A stretch of DNA of 8,170 nt, from positions 1 through 8,170 of the forward strand of contig CAUUKX010000088.1 of the NCBI GenBank assembly GCA_963545585.1, in the 5' to 3' direction. Every line of letters starts with the position of its first letter. Within the stretch, counting starts at the first letter, position 1. Under the pieces are notes generated by a model. That model worked only from the letters and a program-made list of their open reading frames with translations, did not search any database and was not told the origin of the DNA. The translations under genes and the position numbers were made by a program. Below, piece after piece: positions 1-5,663 of the stretch. This DNA comes from W11650 sp963545585. Its GTDB lineage: Bacteria > Bacillota > Clostridia > Lachnospirales > Vallitaleaceae.

Positions 1-304
1 CAATTTCATTTTTCGGTGTCTTTTGCATCTTTTTAATAAAACCATTCGTCAAAATCACTTTTTTATTTTCAACAAAAAAATATAATACTCTGGCAGCATC
101 CGTTCCTTGTTTGGCTCTTATTTCAAAAATACCATCCAAAATTGATTTTGAATAAGGTTCCCGTAATTCGTTTCCCTTCAGTTCCAACAGTTCTAATAAA
201 CGAAAAAGCTTTACCTGCATTTTTACATTTTGCGATAAAATAAATTCTTCAGCCGGAAATGTGCCATCTTCTCTTTCAAAAAATTCTACAGTAAAATTTC
301 CCAT
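1..304 (-). CDS. RelE/HigB-like (phage Gp49-like) toxin of a type II toxin-antitoxin system, 3' end cut by window
   Basis: The frame opens at ATG 304-302 and runs 101 codons without a stop to the window edge, so the C-terminus is missing. By eye the protein matches the RelE/ParE-superfamily Gp49-like group. Landmarks are FFEREDGTFPAEEF near residues 8-21, LRLLELL-type helix at 34-41, LREPYSKSILDGIFEIR at 47-63, ARVLYFF at 71-77, and VILTNGFIKKMQKTPKNEI at the end. Family members are about 110-120 residues, so only a short tail is lost. Known relatives are mRNA-cleaving toxins, usually encoded just before an HTH antitoxin; that partner would lie to the left, outside the window. A ribosome binding site AGAGGAGA (314-307) sits only 3 nt from the ATG. 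Base composition is clearly AT-rich (about 30% GC in the first 120 bases, against about 60% in a 120-base stretch of ecfA2), which suggests acquisition by transfer. Toxin activity is inferred from family resemblance only. Confidence 0.82.
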   Translation of the reverse strand, partial: MGNFTVEFFEREDGTFPAEEFILSQNVKMQVKLFRLLELLELKGNELREPYSKSILDGIFEIRAKQGTDAARVLYFFVENKKVILTNGFIKKMQKTPKNEI

Positions 305-319
305 TTTCTCCTCTGTTTT

Positions 320-348
320 ATTATATCGTATATATCCTATATTGTCAA
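320..348 (-). promoter_or_regulatory. Consensus SigA-type promoter of the toxin gene
   Basis: On the minus strand the -35 box TTGACA (348-343) and -10 box TATAAT (325-320) are both perfect consensus, separated by exactly 17 nt. The TGA stop codon of ecfT (347-345) lies inside the -35 box. The expected start of transcription near 312-314 would give a leader of only about 8-10 nt that begins in or at the ribosome binding site. Confidence 0.88.
322..334. promoter_or_regulatory. Inverted repeat TATAT-N3-ATATA over the toxin -10 region, possible operator
   Basis: A perfect 5-bp dyad (TATAT CGT ATATA on the + strand) overlaps the -10 box and the adjoining spacer. Toxin-antitoxin operons are commonly autoregulated by the antitoxin binding palindromes over the promoter. 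That makes this a plausible operator, but short AT-only dyads arise easily by chance. Confidence 0.35.
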
Positions 349-1154
349 CTTCCTACCACCCACCGGAACGCCAATACCCCGCCCAAATAGGCAGCAGCTA
401 AAAGATAGGCCGCTGCGTCCGCCTTGCCGTATTTGAGCGGCTTAAACTTAGTCCGCCCCTGTCCGCCCCGGTAGCAGCGAGCCTCCATCGCCAGCGCCAA
501 ATCGTCCGCCCGGCGAAAGGCCGACAGAAAGAGCGGCACTAAAAGCGGCAGCATCGCCTTGGCCTTTTTGATAATGCCCTTTTGCTCAAAGTTCGCTCCT
601 CTGGCTAACTGCGCTTTCATGATTTTATCCGTTTCTTCCAGCAAAATAGGAATAAAGCGAAGAGCAATCGACATCATCATCGCAATTTCATGCGCCGGCA
701 CTTTTACCCGCTCCAGTGGTTTGAGCAAACTTTCAATTGCATCGGTTAAAGCAATCGGCGGTGTGGTCAGGGTTAAAAAGGACGAGCCCAAAATCAGCAG
801 TACCAGCCGCAGTGCCATTGCTGCCGCCGATAACACCCCCTCTTTGGTAATCCGAATAAAATGCCACTCCAGTAAGACCTGTGTACCCGGCGTTTGAAAC
901 AGATTAAAAGCCACCGTAATCAAAATAATAATAAATACCGTTTTTAACCCCCGCAGAATAAAGCGCAGCGGCACTTTCGTCAGCTTTGTCCCCCCCAAAA
1001 AAAGCAGGGTAATGACCAAATACAGACGAATATCGGTGCTGAAAAAAAGGGACAGAATAAAAGCAAAGCTGATAATCACCTTGGTACGCGGATCTAAGCG
1101 ATGAACCACCGAATCCGCCGGATAATATTGTCCTATGGTAATATCTCGAATCAT
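345..1154 (-). CDS. ecfT: Energy-coupling factor transporter transmembrane protein EcfT
   Basis: This is the membrane scaffold of a group II ECF transporter. It couples the two ATPases EcfA1 and EcfA2 to interchangeable substrate-binding S components that import vitamins and other micronutrients. The 269-residue length fits the family. The HRLDPRTK motif (18-25) is the conserved N-terminal signature. Hydrophobic segments lie around 26-53, 70-85, 107-130, 155-172, 200-212 and 247-266. The two ARG-type coupling motifs are visible as ARG at 184-186 and ARC at 225-227, on the cytoplasmic helices that contact the ATPases. The second motif has Cys in place of Gly. The start codon overlaps the ecfA2 stop (ATGA, 1154-1151), and GGAGA lies 8 nt upstream, inside ecfA2. 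It is the last gene of the ecf unit; no terminator is visible after it, and the next gene starts 40 bases downstream. Confidence 0.95.
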   Translation of the reverse strand: MIRDITIGQYYPADSVVHRLDPRTKVIISFAFILSLFFSTDIRLYLVITLLFLGGTKLTKVPLRFILRGLKTVFIIILITVAFNLFQTPGTQVLLEWHFIRITKEGVLSAAAMALRLVLLILGSSFLTLTTPPIALTDAIESLLKPLERVKVPAHEIAMMMSIALRFIPILLEETDKIMKAQLARGANFEQKGIIKKAKAMLPLLVPLFLSAFRRADDLALAMEARCYRGGQGRTKFKPLKYGKADAAAYLLAAAYLGGVLAFRWVVGS

Positions 1155-2008
1155 AATTCTTTTCTCCGAAGTTCTTCTTCAATCAGGGGCAGCGCTTCCT
1201 CCAAAGTAATCACGGCTGTGGGCAGGGTAAATCCCCTCTCCCTTAAATGATAGGCCAATTCCGTAATCTGGGGCACAGCTAATCCGATTGACAGCAAGGT
1301 ATCTCTCTGGCTAAAAACCTCGCGCGGTGTGCCGTCTAAAACAATGCGGCCGTCATTCATGGCAATCACCCGGTCAACATATTCGGCCACATCCTCCATG
1401 CTGTGCGACACCAAAAGAACCGTCGCACCGGTTTGCCGGTGGAGCTGGCGAATCTGACGCAAAATGCTGTCGCGCCCCTTGGGATCAAGTCCGGCTGTCG
1501 GCTCATCCAAAATCAGGATTTTCGGGCGCATGGCCAGCACACCGGCAATCGCCACTCTCCGCTTTTGACCACCGGATAACTCAAACGGTGATTTTTCCAT
1601 ATATTTTTCTTTTAAGCCCACCAGCGCCGCCGCCTCTTTTACCCGCTGCTCGATCTCTTCCGGCGGCAGACCTAAGTTTTTGGGGCCAAAGGCAATATCC
1701 TTGGCAACCGTCAGCTCAAACAGCTGATGCTCCGGGTACTGGAAAACCAGCCCTACCTCCCGGCACAGGGTATTTAAGCTGCTGCTTTGCCCGGAAATCT
1801 TGCGGCCATCCACCTCAATCTCGCCGGATGTCGGCCGAATCAGGCCGTTTATATGCTGAATCAACGTGGATTTACCGCTGCCGGTATGACCGATAATCCC
1901 GGCGAACTCACCGTCTGCAATCTCTAAGTTAATATCCTTTAAGGCCGCTTTTTCAAATGGCGTACCGGCGGCATAAATATAATTTAATCCTTTGATTTTA
2001 ATCGACAT
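1151..2008 (-). CDS. ecfA2: Energy-coupling factor transporter ATP-binding protein EcfA2
   Basis: This is the second ABC ATPase of the ECF module, working as a heterodimer with EcfA1 on the cytoplasmic face of EcfT to power micronutrient uptake. All ABC motifs are intact in 285 residues: Walker A GHTGSGKST (40-48), Q-loop Gln90 in VFQYPEHQLF, signature LSGGQ (144-148), Walker B ILILDEP with catalytic Glu169, and H-loop His202. The N-terminal GTPFEKAAL segment (15-23) and the HTGSGKST version of Walker A are typical of EcfA2 rather than EcfA1. The start overlaps the end of ecfA1 by 25 bases, with GGAGG (2017-2013) 4 nt before the ATG, so the two are probably translationally coupled. Older annotations call such proteins CbiO. 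Confidence 0.95.
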   Translation of the reverse strand: MSIKIKGLNYIYAAGTPFEKAALKDINLEIADGEFAGIIGHTGSGKSTLIQHINGLIRPTSGEIEVDGRKISGQSSSLNTLCREVGLVFQYPEHQLFELTVAKDIAFGPKNLGLPPEEIEQRVKEAAALVGLKEKYMEKSPFELSGGQKRRVAIAGVLAMRPKILILDEPTAGLDPKGRDSILRQIRQLHRQTGATVLLVSHSMEDVAEYVDRVIAMNDGRIVLDGTPREVFSQRDTLLSIGLAVPQITELAYHLRERGFTLPTAVITLEEALPLIEEELRRKEL

Positions 2009-2844
2009 AATGCCTCCGCCATTTCTTCAATTGTCAGCTCTTGGCCGCTTAAGGGATAGCCGTCTTTTTTCAGCCGATAGGCCAACTCCGCCATTGGCGG
2101 CACATCCAGCCCCAGCTCTTTCATTTTCTCGACCTGAGAAAAGATTTGCTTGGGACTTCCTTCCAAAGCAATTTTGCCATGATCAATCACAAACACATGG
2201 TCAGCCTCAATCGCCTCTTCCATATAATGGGTAATTAAAATAATGGTGATACCTTCCCGGTGCAGGCGCTTGATTGTTTTCATCACTTCCCGCCGGCCGC
2301 TGGGGTCAAGCATGGCCGTCGGCTCATCTAAGACGATACAGCTTGGCCTCATCGCCAACACCCCGGCAATGGCAATTCTTTGCTTTTGCCCACCGGACAG
2401 CTTATTGGGCGAGTGCTTGGCATAGCGCAGCATTTTGACTGCCGACAGTGATTCTTCAACCAAAGTGCCAATCTCTGCCGTCGGCACACCTAAGTTTTCC
2501 GGCCCGAAAGCGGTATCCTCTTCGACAATACTGCCGATGATTTGATTATCTGGATTTTGAAAGACCATGCCGACGTTGCGGCGCAGCTCCCAAATTTGCT
2601 CGGTATCAACGGTATCGATACGGCCAACCGTTATACTGCCTTCGGTCGGGAAAAGAAAAGCATTTAAATGCTTGGCAAAGGTGGACTTGCCGGAGCCGTT
2701 ATGCCCCAAAACCGCCACAAAGCTGCCTTTTTTAATGGTTAAACTGATATCGTCCAGCGCCCGGAAAACCTTTTTTTCCCCATTTTCCTCATTGTCCGGC
2801 TGCTGCACCATAAAATCATGACTGACATGCTCGGCTCGAATCAT
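1984..2844 (-). CDS. ecfA1: Energy-coupling factor transporter ATP-binding protein EcfA1
   Basis: This is the first ABC ATPase of the ECF module. Its 286 residues carry Walker A GHNGSGKST (47-55), Q-loop Gln96 in VFQNPDNQ, signature LSGGQ (149-153), Walker B IVLDEP with Glu174, and H-loop His206. The FQNPDNQ segment and the first position after rplQ both match EcfA1 in the Firmicutes gene order. An N-terminal charged insertion (about residues 14-25, QQPDNEENGEKK) separates the first strand from the rest of the nucleotide-binding domain; I believe similar insertions occur in relatives. The ribosome binding site is GAGAGGA just before the ATG. Because a terminator lies between rplQ and this gene, it is probably the first gene of its own unit, or is reached by partial readthrough. 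Confidence 0.95.
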   Translation of the reverse strand: MIRAEHVSHDFMVQQPDNEENGEKKVFRALDDISLTIKKGSFVAVLGHNGSGKSTFAKHLNAFLFPTEGSITVGRIDTVDTEQIWELRRNVGMVFQNPDNQIIGSIVEEDTAFGPENLGVPTAEIGTLVEESLSAVKMLRYAKHSPNKLSGGQKQRIAIAGVLAMRPSCIVLDEPTAMLDPSGRREVMKTIKRLHREGITIILITHYMEEAIEADHVFVIDHGKIALEGSPKQIFSQVEKMKELGLDVPPMAELAYRLKKDGYPLSGQELTIEEMAEALCRLKSKD

Positions 2845-2984
2845 TTTTATCCTCTCTTTTCCTGTTTGCCATAAAATGATGCCGCTATCAAAAGTATCTT
2901 AACGCCTATGACACAGGCGTACTTCAGCTAATGCTTTAACAAGCTCTCCAGCGCATCCGGCATCCATATCCGCTTGCCAACGAT
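2845..2984 (-). other. Upstream region of the ecf operon, with a small hairpin
   Basis: This 140-base stretch between the ribosomal terminator and ecfA1 has no convincing gene. It contains a perfect 6-bp inverted repeat ACGCCT-7 nt-AGGCGT (2902-2920) that could form a small hairpin in the ecfA1 leader. I could not find a convincing -35/-10 pair on the minus strand; weak candidates such as TTGATA or TAAGAT lack a partner at proper spacing. No known riboswitch was recognised. Confidence 0.4.
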
Positions 2985-3012
2985 AAAAAAGGGGTTAAGC
3001 CACCTTAACCCC
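2985..3012 (-). terminator. Rho-independent terminator of the ribosomal protein operon
   Basis: On the minus strand GGGGTTAAG (3012-3004), a 4-nt loop and CTTAACCCC (2999-2991) form a perfect 9-bp stem, followed by six T residues (2990-2985). It begins 9 bases after the rplQ stop codon, so it ends the alpha-operon transcript. Confidence 0.93.
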
Positions 3013-3021
3013 TCTTTGTTC

Positions 3022-3558
3022 TTATACTAATTCCAAAATTACTACTTCCGCAGCGTCGCCTCTTCTTTCGCCCAGCTTAATCGCCCGGGTGTAGCCGCCC
3101 TTCCGGTCAACATATTTCGGCGCAATCTCAGCAAACAGCTTTTCTACCAAATCCGCCTGCTTGGTGTTAGCCCGCCGTTTGGAGTTTTCTGCCGGAACTT
3201 CCGTAACCGGATAAAGTACCTGAAGCATCTTTCTTCTGGCATTCATTCTGGACGGATTGTCCTTCTTCACTGTTTTCTGAATTTCTTCATATTGCGTAAC
3301 CTTCTTGCCGTCAACAACTTCTTTTACCCGCTTTCCATCGGCCGTCTTCTTCGGAACTTTTTGAGTGACCGTAACTTCTGTAAAGTTGTCTTTTTCTTTT
3401 ACGGCAAGCGTAATCAATTTTTCTGCAATTTTGCGAATTTCTTTCGCTTTGGTTTCAGTCGTCTTTATCTTACCATGATACAGCAGCGCTGTAACCTGAT
3501 TTCTAAGCAGAGCCTTCCGCTGTGCGGATGTTCTGCCGAGCTTACGATACGCAGACAT
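3022..3558 (-). CDS. rplQ: 50S ribosomal protein L17 (bL17), long form
   Basis: L17 binds the large-subunit rRNA near the peptide exit region. The N-terminal YRKLGRTSAQRKALLRNQVTALL-type block (residues 4-26) and the C-terminal GGYTRAIKLGERRGDAAEVV-type block (154-173) are the family signatures. Most bacterial L17 proteins are about 115-130 residues, but this one is 178. The extra length lies at about 60-104, a lysine-rich segment (around VKEVVDGKKV) inserted within the conserved core. I recall the same long form in Lachnospiraceae, so it is a lineage marker rather than a defect. AAAGGAGGT lies 7 nt before the ATG. It follows rpoA after 21 bases and is the last gene before the terminator. Confidence 0.97.
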   Translation of the reverse strand: MSAYRKLGRTSAQRKALLRNQVTALLYHGKIKTTETKAKEIRKIAEKLITLAVKEKDNFTEVTVTQKVPKKTADGKRVKEVVDGKKVTQYEEIQKTVKKDNPSRMNARRKMLQVLYPVTEVPAENSKRRANTKQADLVEKLFAEIAPKYVDRKGGYTRAIKLGERRGDAAEVVILELV

Positions 3559-3579
3559 GCAAGTAACCTCCTTTATTTC

Positions 3580-4539
3580 CTATTCATTATTCGGTTTTAA
3601 CGAAAGACCGAGTTCATTTAACTTAGCCAAAACCTCGTCTAACGACTTGCGGCCCAAGTTACGAACCTTCATCATTTCGTCCGGAGTCTTATTAATCAAC
3701 TCCTCAACTGTATTGATATTGGCGCGCTTTAAGCAGTTATAGGAACGAACCGACAATTCCAGCTCGTCAATGCTCATCTCCAGCGCCTTTTCCTTGTCAT
3801 TCTCTTCTTTTTCGATCATGACTTCCGCATTTTTCGCATTTTCCGACAAATCAATAAACAAGTTCAAATGCTCGTTCAGCACCTTAGCCGCCAGCGAAAC
3901 CGCTTCATCCGGCAAAGTAGTACCGTTTGTCCAGACCTCTAACGTCAGCTTGTCAAAGTCTGTAATCTCACCGACCCGGGTATTTTCGACAATCAGGTTT
4001 ACCCTCTTGACCGGGGTGAAAATCGAATCCACCGGAATCATGCCAATCGGCTGTTCTTCCATCTTATTTTTTTCGGCCGGAACATAGCCGCGCGAACGCG
4101 CCACAGTCAGTTCCATGAACAGTTTTGAATCACTTCCGCCGTCAAGCGTAGCAATTACCTGCTCAGGATTAACAATTTCAATATCGGCATCTGTCTTGAT
4201 ATCGGCGGCGGTTACTGTACCCTCGCCTTCAAATTCAATATATGCAACTTTTGCTTCAGAGGAGTTGGTATTTCCTTTAATCGCAAGTTTTTTGATATTT
4301 AAGATCACTTCCGTAACGTCCTCTTTGACGTTCGGAATCGTCGAAAACTCATGTAAAACACCATCAATTTTGATACTGGTTACCGCGTAACCGGGCAGGG
4401 AAGAAAGCATAATCCGGCGCAGAGAGTTTCCCAGCGTCGTACCGTAGCCTCTTTCTAAGGGTTCGATTACAAACCGGCCGTAGCAATTATCTTCTGATAT
4501 TTCCTGAATATCTATTTTCGGTTTTTCAAACTCAAACAT
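3580..4539 (-). CDS. rpoA: DNA-directed RNA polymerase alpha subunit
   Basis: This subunit forms the dimer on which RNA polymerase assembles, and its C-terminal domain contacts UP elements and activators. The 319-residue length is normal. The N-terminal domain (about 1-230) has the ERGYGTTLGNSLRR motif (29-42) used in dimerization and in beta contact. A charged linker (about 240-254) leads to the C-terminal domain (255-312). By position it keeps the DNA-contacting residues known from E. coli: Arg265, Asn268, Asn294, Gly296, Lys298 and Ser299. The GGAGGG ribosome binding site is about 10 bases before the ATG. It sits 43 bases after rpsK; rpsD, often found between the two, is absent. Confidence 0.98.
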   Translation of the reverse strand: MFEFEKPKIDIQEISEDNCYGRFVIEPLERGYGTTLGNSLRRIMLSSLPGYAVTSIKIDGVLHEFSTIPNVKEDVTEVILNIKKLAIKGNTNSSEAKVAYIEFEGEGTVTAADIKTDADIEIVNPEQVIATLDGGSDSKLFMELTVARSRGYVPAEKNKMEEQPIGMIPVDSIFTPVKRVNLIVENTRVGEITDFDKLTLEVWTNGTTLPDEAVSLAAKVLNEHLNLFIDLSENAKNAEVMIEKEENDKEKALEMSIDELELSVRSYNCLKRANINTVEELINKTPDEMMKVRNLGRKSLDEVLAKLNELGLSLKPNNE

Positions 4540-4582
4540 TATTAAAGACCCTCCTTTGATCTTGTATCATAAGGATTGATGG

Positions 4583-4981
4583 TTATACTCTTCTTCTCTT
4601 CGGCGGGCGGCAGCCGTTATGCGGTACCGGCGTTACGTCCTTAATGCTCGTTACTTCCAGACCCGCTGACTGAAGCGCCCGAATAGCTGCTTCTCGACCC
4701 GAACCCGGTCCCTTAACCATGACCTCAACTGTCTTTAATCCATGCACAAGAGCGGCTTTGGCTGCCGTTTCCGCTGCCATCTGAGCGGCATAGGGCGTCG
4801 ATTTCTTGGAACCGCGGAAACCCAATCCACCGCTACTGGCCCAGCTTAAAGCATTGCCTTCTGCATCGGTCAATGTTACGATTGTATTGTTAAAGCTTGA
4901 CTGAATATGAGCTTGTCCGCGTTCAATATGTTTTTTAACGCGCTTCTTAGCGACTCTTTTTACAACATTTTTCTTAGCCAC
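4583..4981 (-). CDS. rpsK: 30S ribosomal protein S11 (uS11)
   Basis: S11 is part of the 30S platform near the E site. From the GTG at 4981-4979 the protein has 132 residues. It begins MAKK, as family members do, with a basic N-terminal tail followed by HIQSSFNNTIVTLTD (25-39), LSWASSGGLGFRGSKKSTP (45-63) and the C-terminal HNGCRPPKRRRV (121-132). A longer reading from TTG at 4990 would add three residues. It is rejected because that codon is only 1 nt from the ribosome binding site and the extra residues do not match the family. The gene lies between rpsM (21-base gap) and rpoA. Confidence 0.96.
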   Translation of the reverse strand: MAKKNVVKRVAKKRVKKHIERGQAHIQSSFNNTIVTLTDAEGNALSWASSGGLGFRGSKKSTPYAAQMAAETAAKAALVHGLKTVEVMVKGPGSGREAAIRALQSAGLEVTSIKDVTPVPHNGCRPPKRRRV

Positions 4982-4998
4982 GAATCTCAAACCTCCTT
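4979..4998 (-). promoter_or_regulatory. Ribosome binding site and GTG start deciding the rpsK N-terminus
   Basis: AAGGAGG occupies 4998-4992. The GTG at 4981 is 10 nt away, a workable spacing, whereas the alternative TTG at 4990 is only 1 nt away. The spacing therefore selects the GTG. Confidence 0.8.
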
Positions 4999-5002
4999 CT
5001 TA

Positions 5003-5371
5003 TTATTTCTTCTTATTGGCGACTGTTCTTCTCGGACCTTTTCTCGTTCTTGCGTTCGTCTTGGTCTTTTGACCTCTGACCGGCAGACCCTTCCGATGAC
5101 GAATTCCACGGTAGCAGCCAATTTCCATCAGTCTTTTAATGTTTAAGGCCACATCTCTTCTCAAATCGCCTTCTACAACCATTTGCGAATCAATGATATC
5201 TCTGATTTTGGCTACTTCACTGTCAGTCAGGTCTTTTACGCGAGTGTCCGGATTGATGCCTGCTTCTTTTAAGATTTTGTTTGAGCTCGGGCGTCCGATG
5301 CCATAAATGTATGTTAATCCGATTTCTATTCTTTTTTCTCTTGGTAAATCAACACCAGCAATACGTGCCAT
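5003..5371 (-). CDS. rpsM: 30S ribosomal protein S13 (uS13)
   Basis: S13 sits in the head of the 30S subunit and contacts the 50S subunit and P-site tRNA through its C-terminal tail. The 122 residues start with MARIAGVDLPREKR, have the YIYGIG turn at 21-26, and end in the basic signature KGLPVRGQKTKTNARTRKG (94-112) with a lysine tail. GGAGGTG lies about 10 nt before the ATG. It is the first gene after the 387-base gap with its own promoter and long leader, so in this organism it may head a separately transcribed alpha unit (rpsM-rpsK-rpoA-rplQ). Confidence 0.97.
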   Translation of the reverse strand: MARIAGVDLPREKRIEIGLTYIYGIGRPSSNKILKEAGINPDTRVKDLTDSEVAKIRDIIDSQMVVEGDLRRDVALNIKRLMEIGCYRGIRHRKGLPVRGQKTKTNARTRKGPRRTVANKKK

Positions 5372-5423
5372 CCGTTTTTTACACCTCCAAATGCTATCAT
5401 TAGTAAACTTTTGCTTCTTTCAT

Positions 5424-5440
5424 CGGCGGCAAATCCGCCG
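5424..5440 (-). promoter_or_regulatory. GC-rich hairpin upstream of the rpsM ribosome binding site
   Basis: CGGCGG (5440-5435), a 5-nt loop and CCGCCG (5429-5424) form a perfect 6-bp all-GC stem. It sits between the possible leader peptide stop codon and rpsM. It is followed by AUGAAAG rather than a U-run, so it is not an intrinsic terminator. Confidence 0.55.
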
Positions 5441-5451
5441 TCAATGTATCC

Positions 5452-5505
5452 TCAAAAGCAGCTCCAAGCTCCGCCAGCAGATACGTCCGACAGGCTAAGA
5501 CCCAT
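5452..5505 (-). CDS. Possible 17-residue leader peptide upstream of rpsM
   Basis: ATG at 5505-5503 is preceded by GGAGG (5518-5514) at the ideal spacing of 8 nt and opens a frame MGLSLSDVSAGGAWSCF ending at TGA 5454-5452. No protein family is recognised. The ribosome binding site lies in the loop and 3' arm of a possible hairpin (5507-5527). The reading stops just ahead of the GC hairpin at 5424-5440. This layout (controlled start, short peptide, hairpin, structural gene) resembles a translation-sensing leader. A start signal this good can also arise by chance, and there is no evidence of translation or conservation. Confidence 0.3.
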   Translation of the reverse strand: MGLSLSDVSAGGAWSCF

Positions 5506-5506
5506 G

Positions 5507-5527
5507 CTAATATCCTCCGGATAATAG
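5507..5527 (-). promoter_or_regulatory. Hairpin sequestering the leader-peptide ribosome binding site
   Basis: CTATTATCC (5527-5519) can pair with GGATATTAG (5515-5507) around a GGA loop, with a single T-T mismatch. The GGAGG at 5518-5514 lies in the loop and the first bases of the 3' arm. An alternative pairing of 5508-5514 with TAATATC (5563-5557) is also possible. Confidence 0.45.
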
Positions 5528-5663
5528 GAAAGCGGTGAAATTAATACTATCCCTAAGATATTAACCGGCTACGATTCCCCACCGGTGGCAGCAACTCCCT
5601 GCCGCCAGCGGCGAAAAGCGCAGATTTCCGCAATCGCCCTTTCAATACATTCTCTAAATTATT

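Noticed and set aside
1327..1896. A 189-codon plus-strand frame opposite ecfA2.
   Set aside because: It lies entirely antisense to a clear ABC ATPase gene, has a biased proline/serine/cysteine composition, and no ribosome binding site; it is a shadow of GC-rich coding DNA.
2928..3021. Minus-strand open frame after rplQ running through the terminator, ending with a protein-like stretch around GKRIWMPDALESLLKH.
   Set aside because: It runs through the terminator stem and T-tract and has no start codon until the last 12 codons; a chance frame is the simplest reading.
5400..5540. A 46-codon open frame on the minus strand in the rpsM leader, with a plausible-looking hydrophobic and helical composition.
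   Set aside because: It has no ATG, GTG or TTG start in its first two thirds, follows a TAA directly, and matches no family I recognise. A decayed gene is possible but unsupported; a translated search against protein databases would settle it.
5480..5560. Plus-strand stretch with partial likeness to cobalamin riboswitch elements (GGTGAAAT and CAGGCTAAGACC).
   Set aside because: The elements are in the wrong order for a cobalamin riboswitch, the core CCCGC-ACTG segment is missing, and no plus-strand gene follows.
5558..5655. Short open frames at the start of the rpsM leader (for example one opening at a TTG and running about 31 codons to a TAG).
   Set aside because: No ribosome binding site precedes them and they resemble no known protein; they overlap the predicted stems and are better explained as chance frames.
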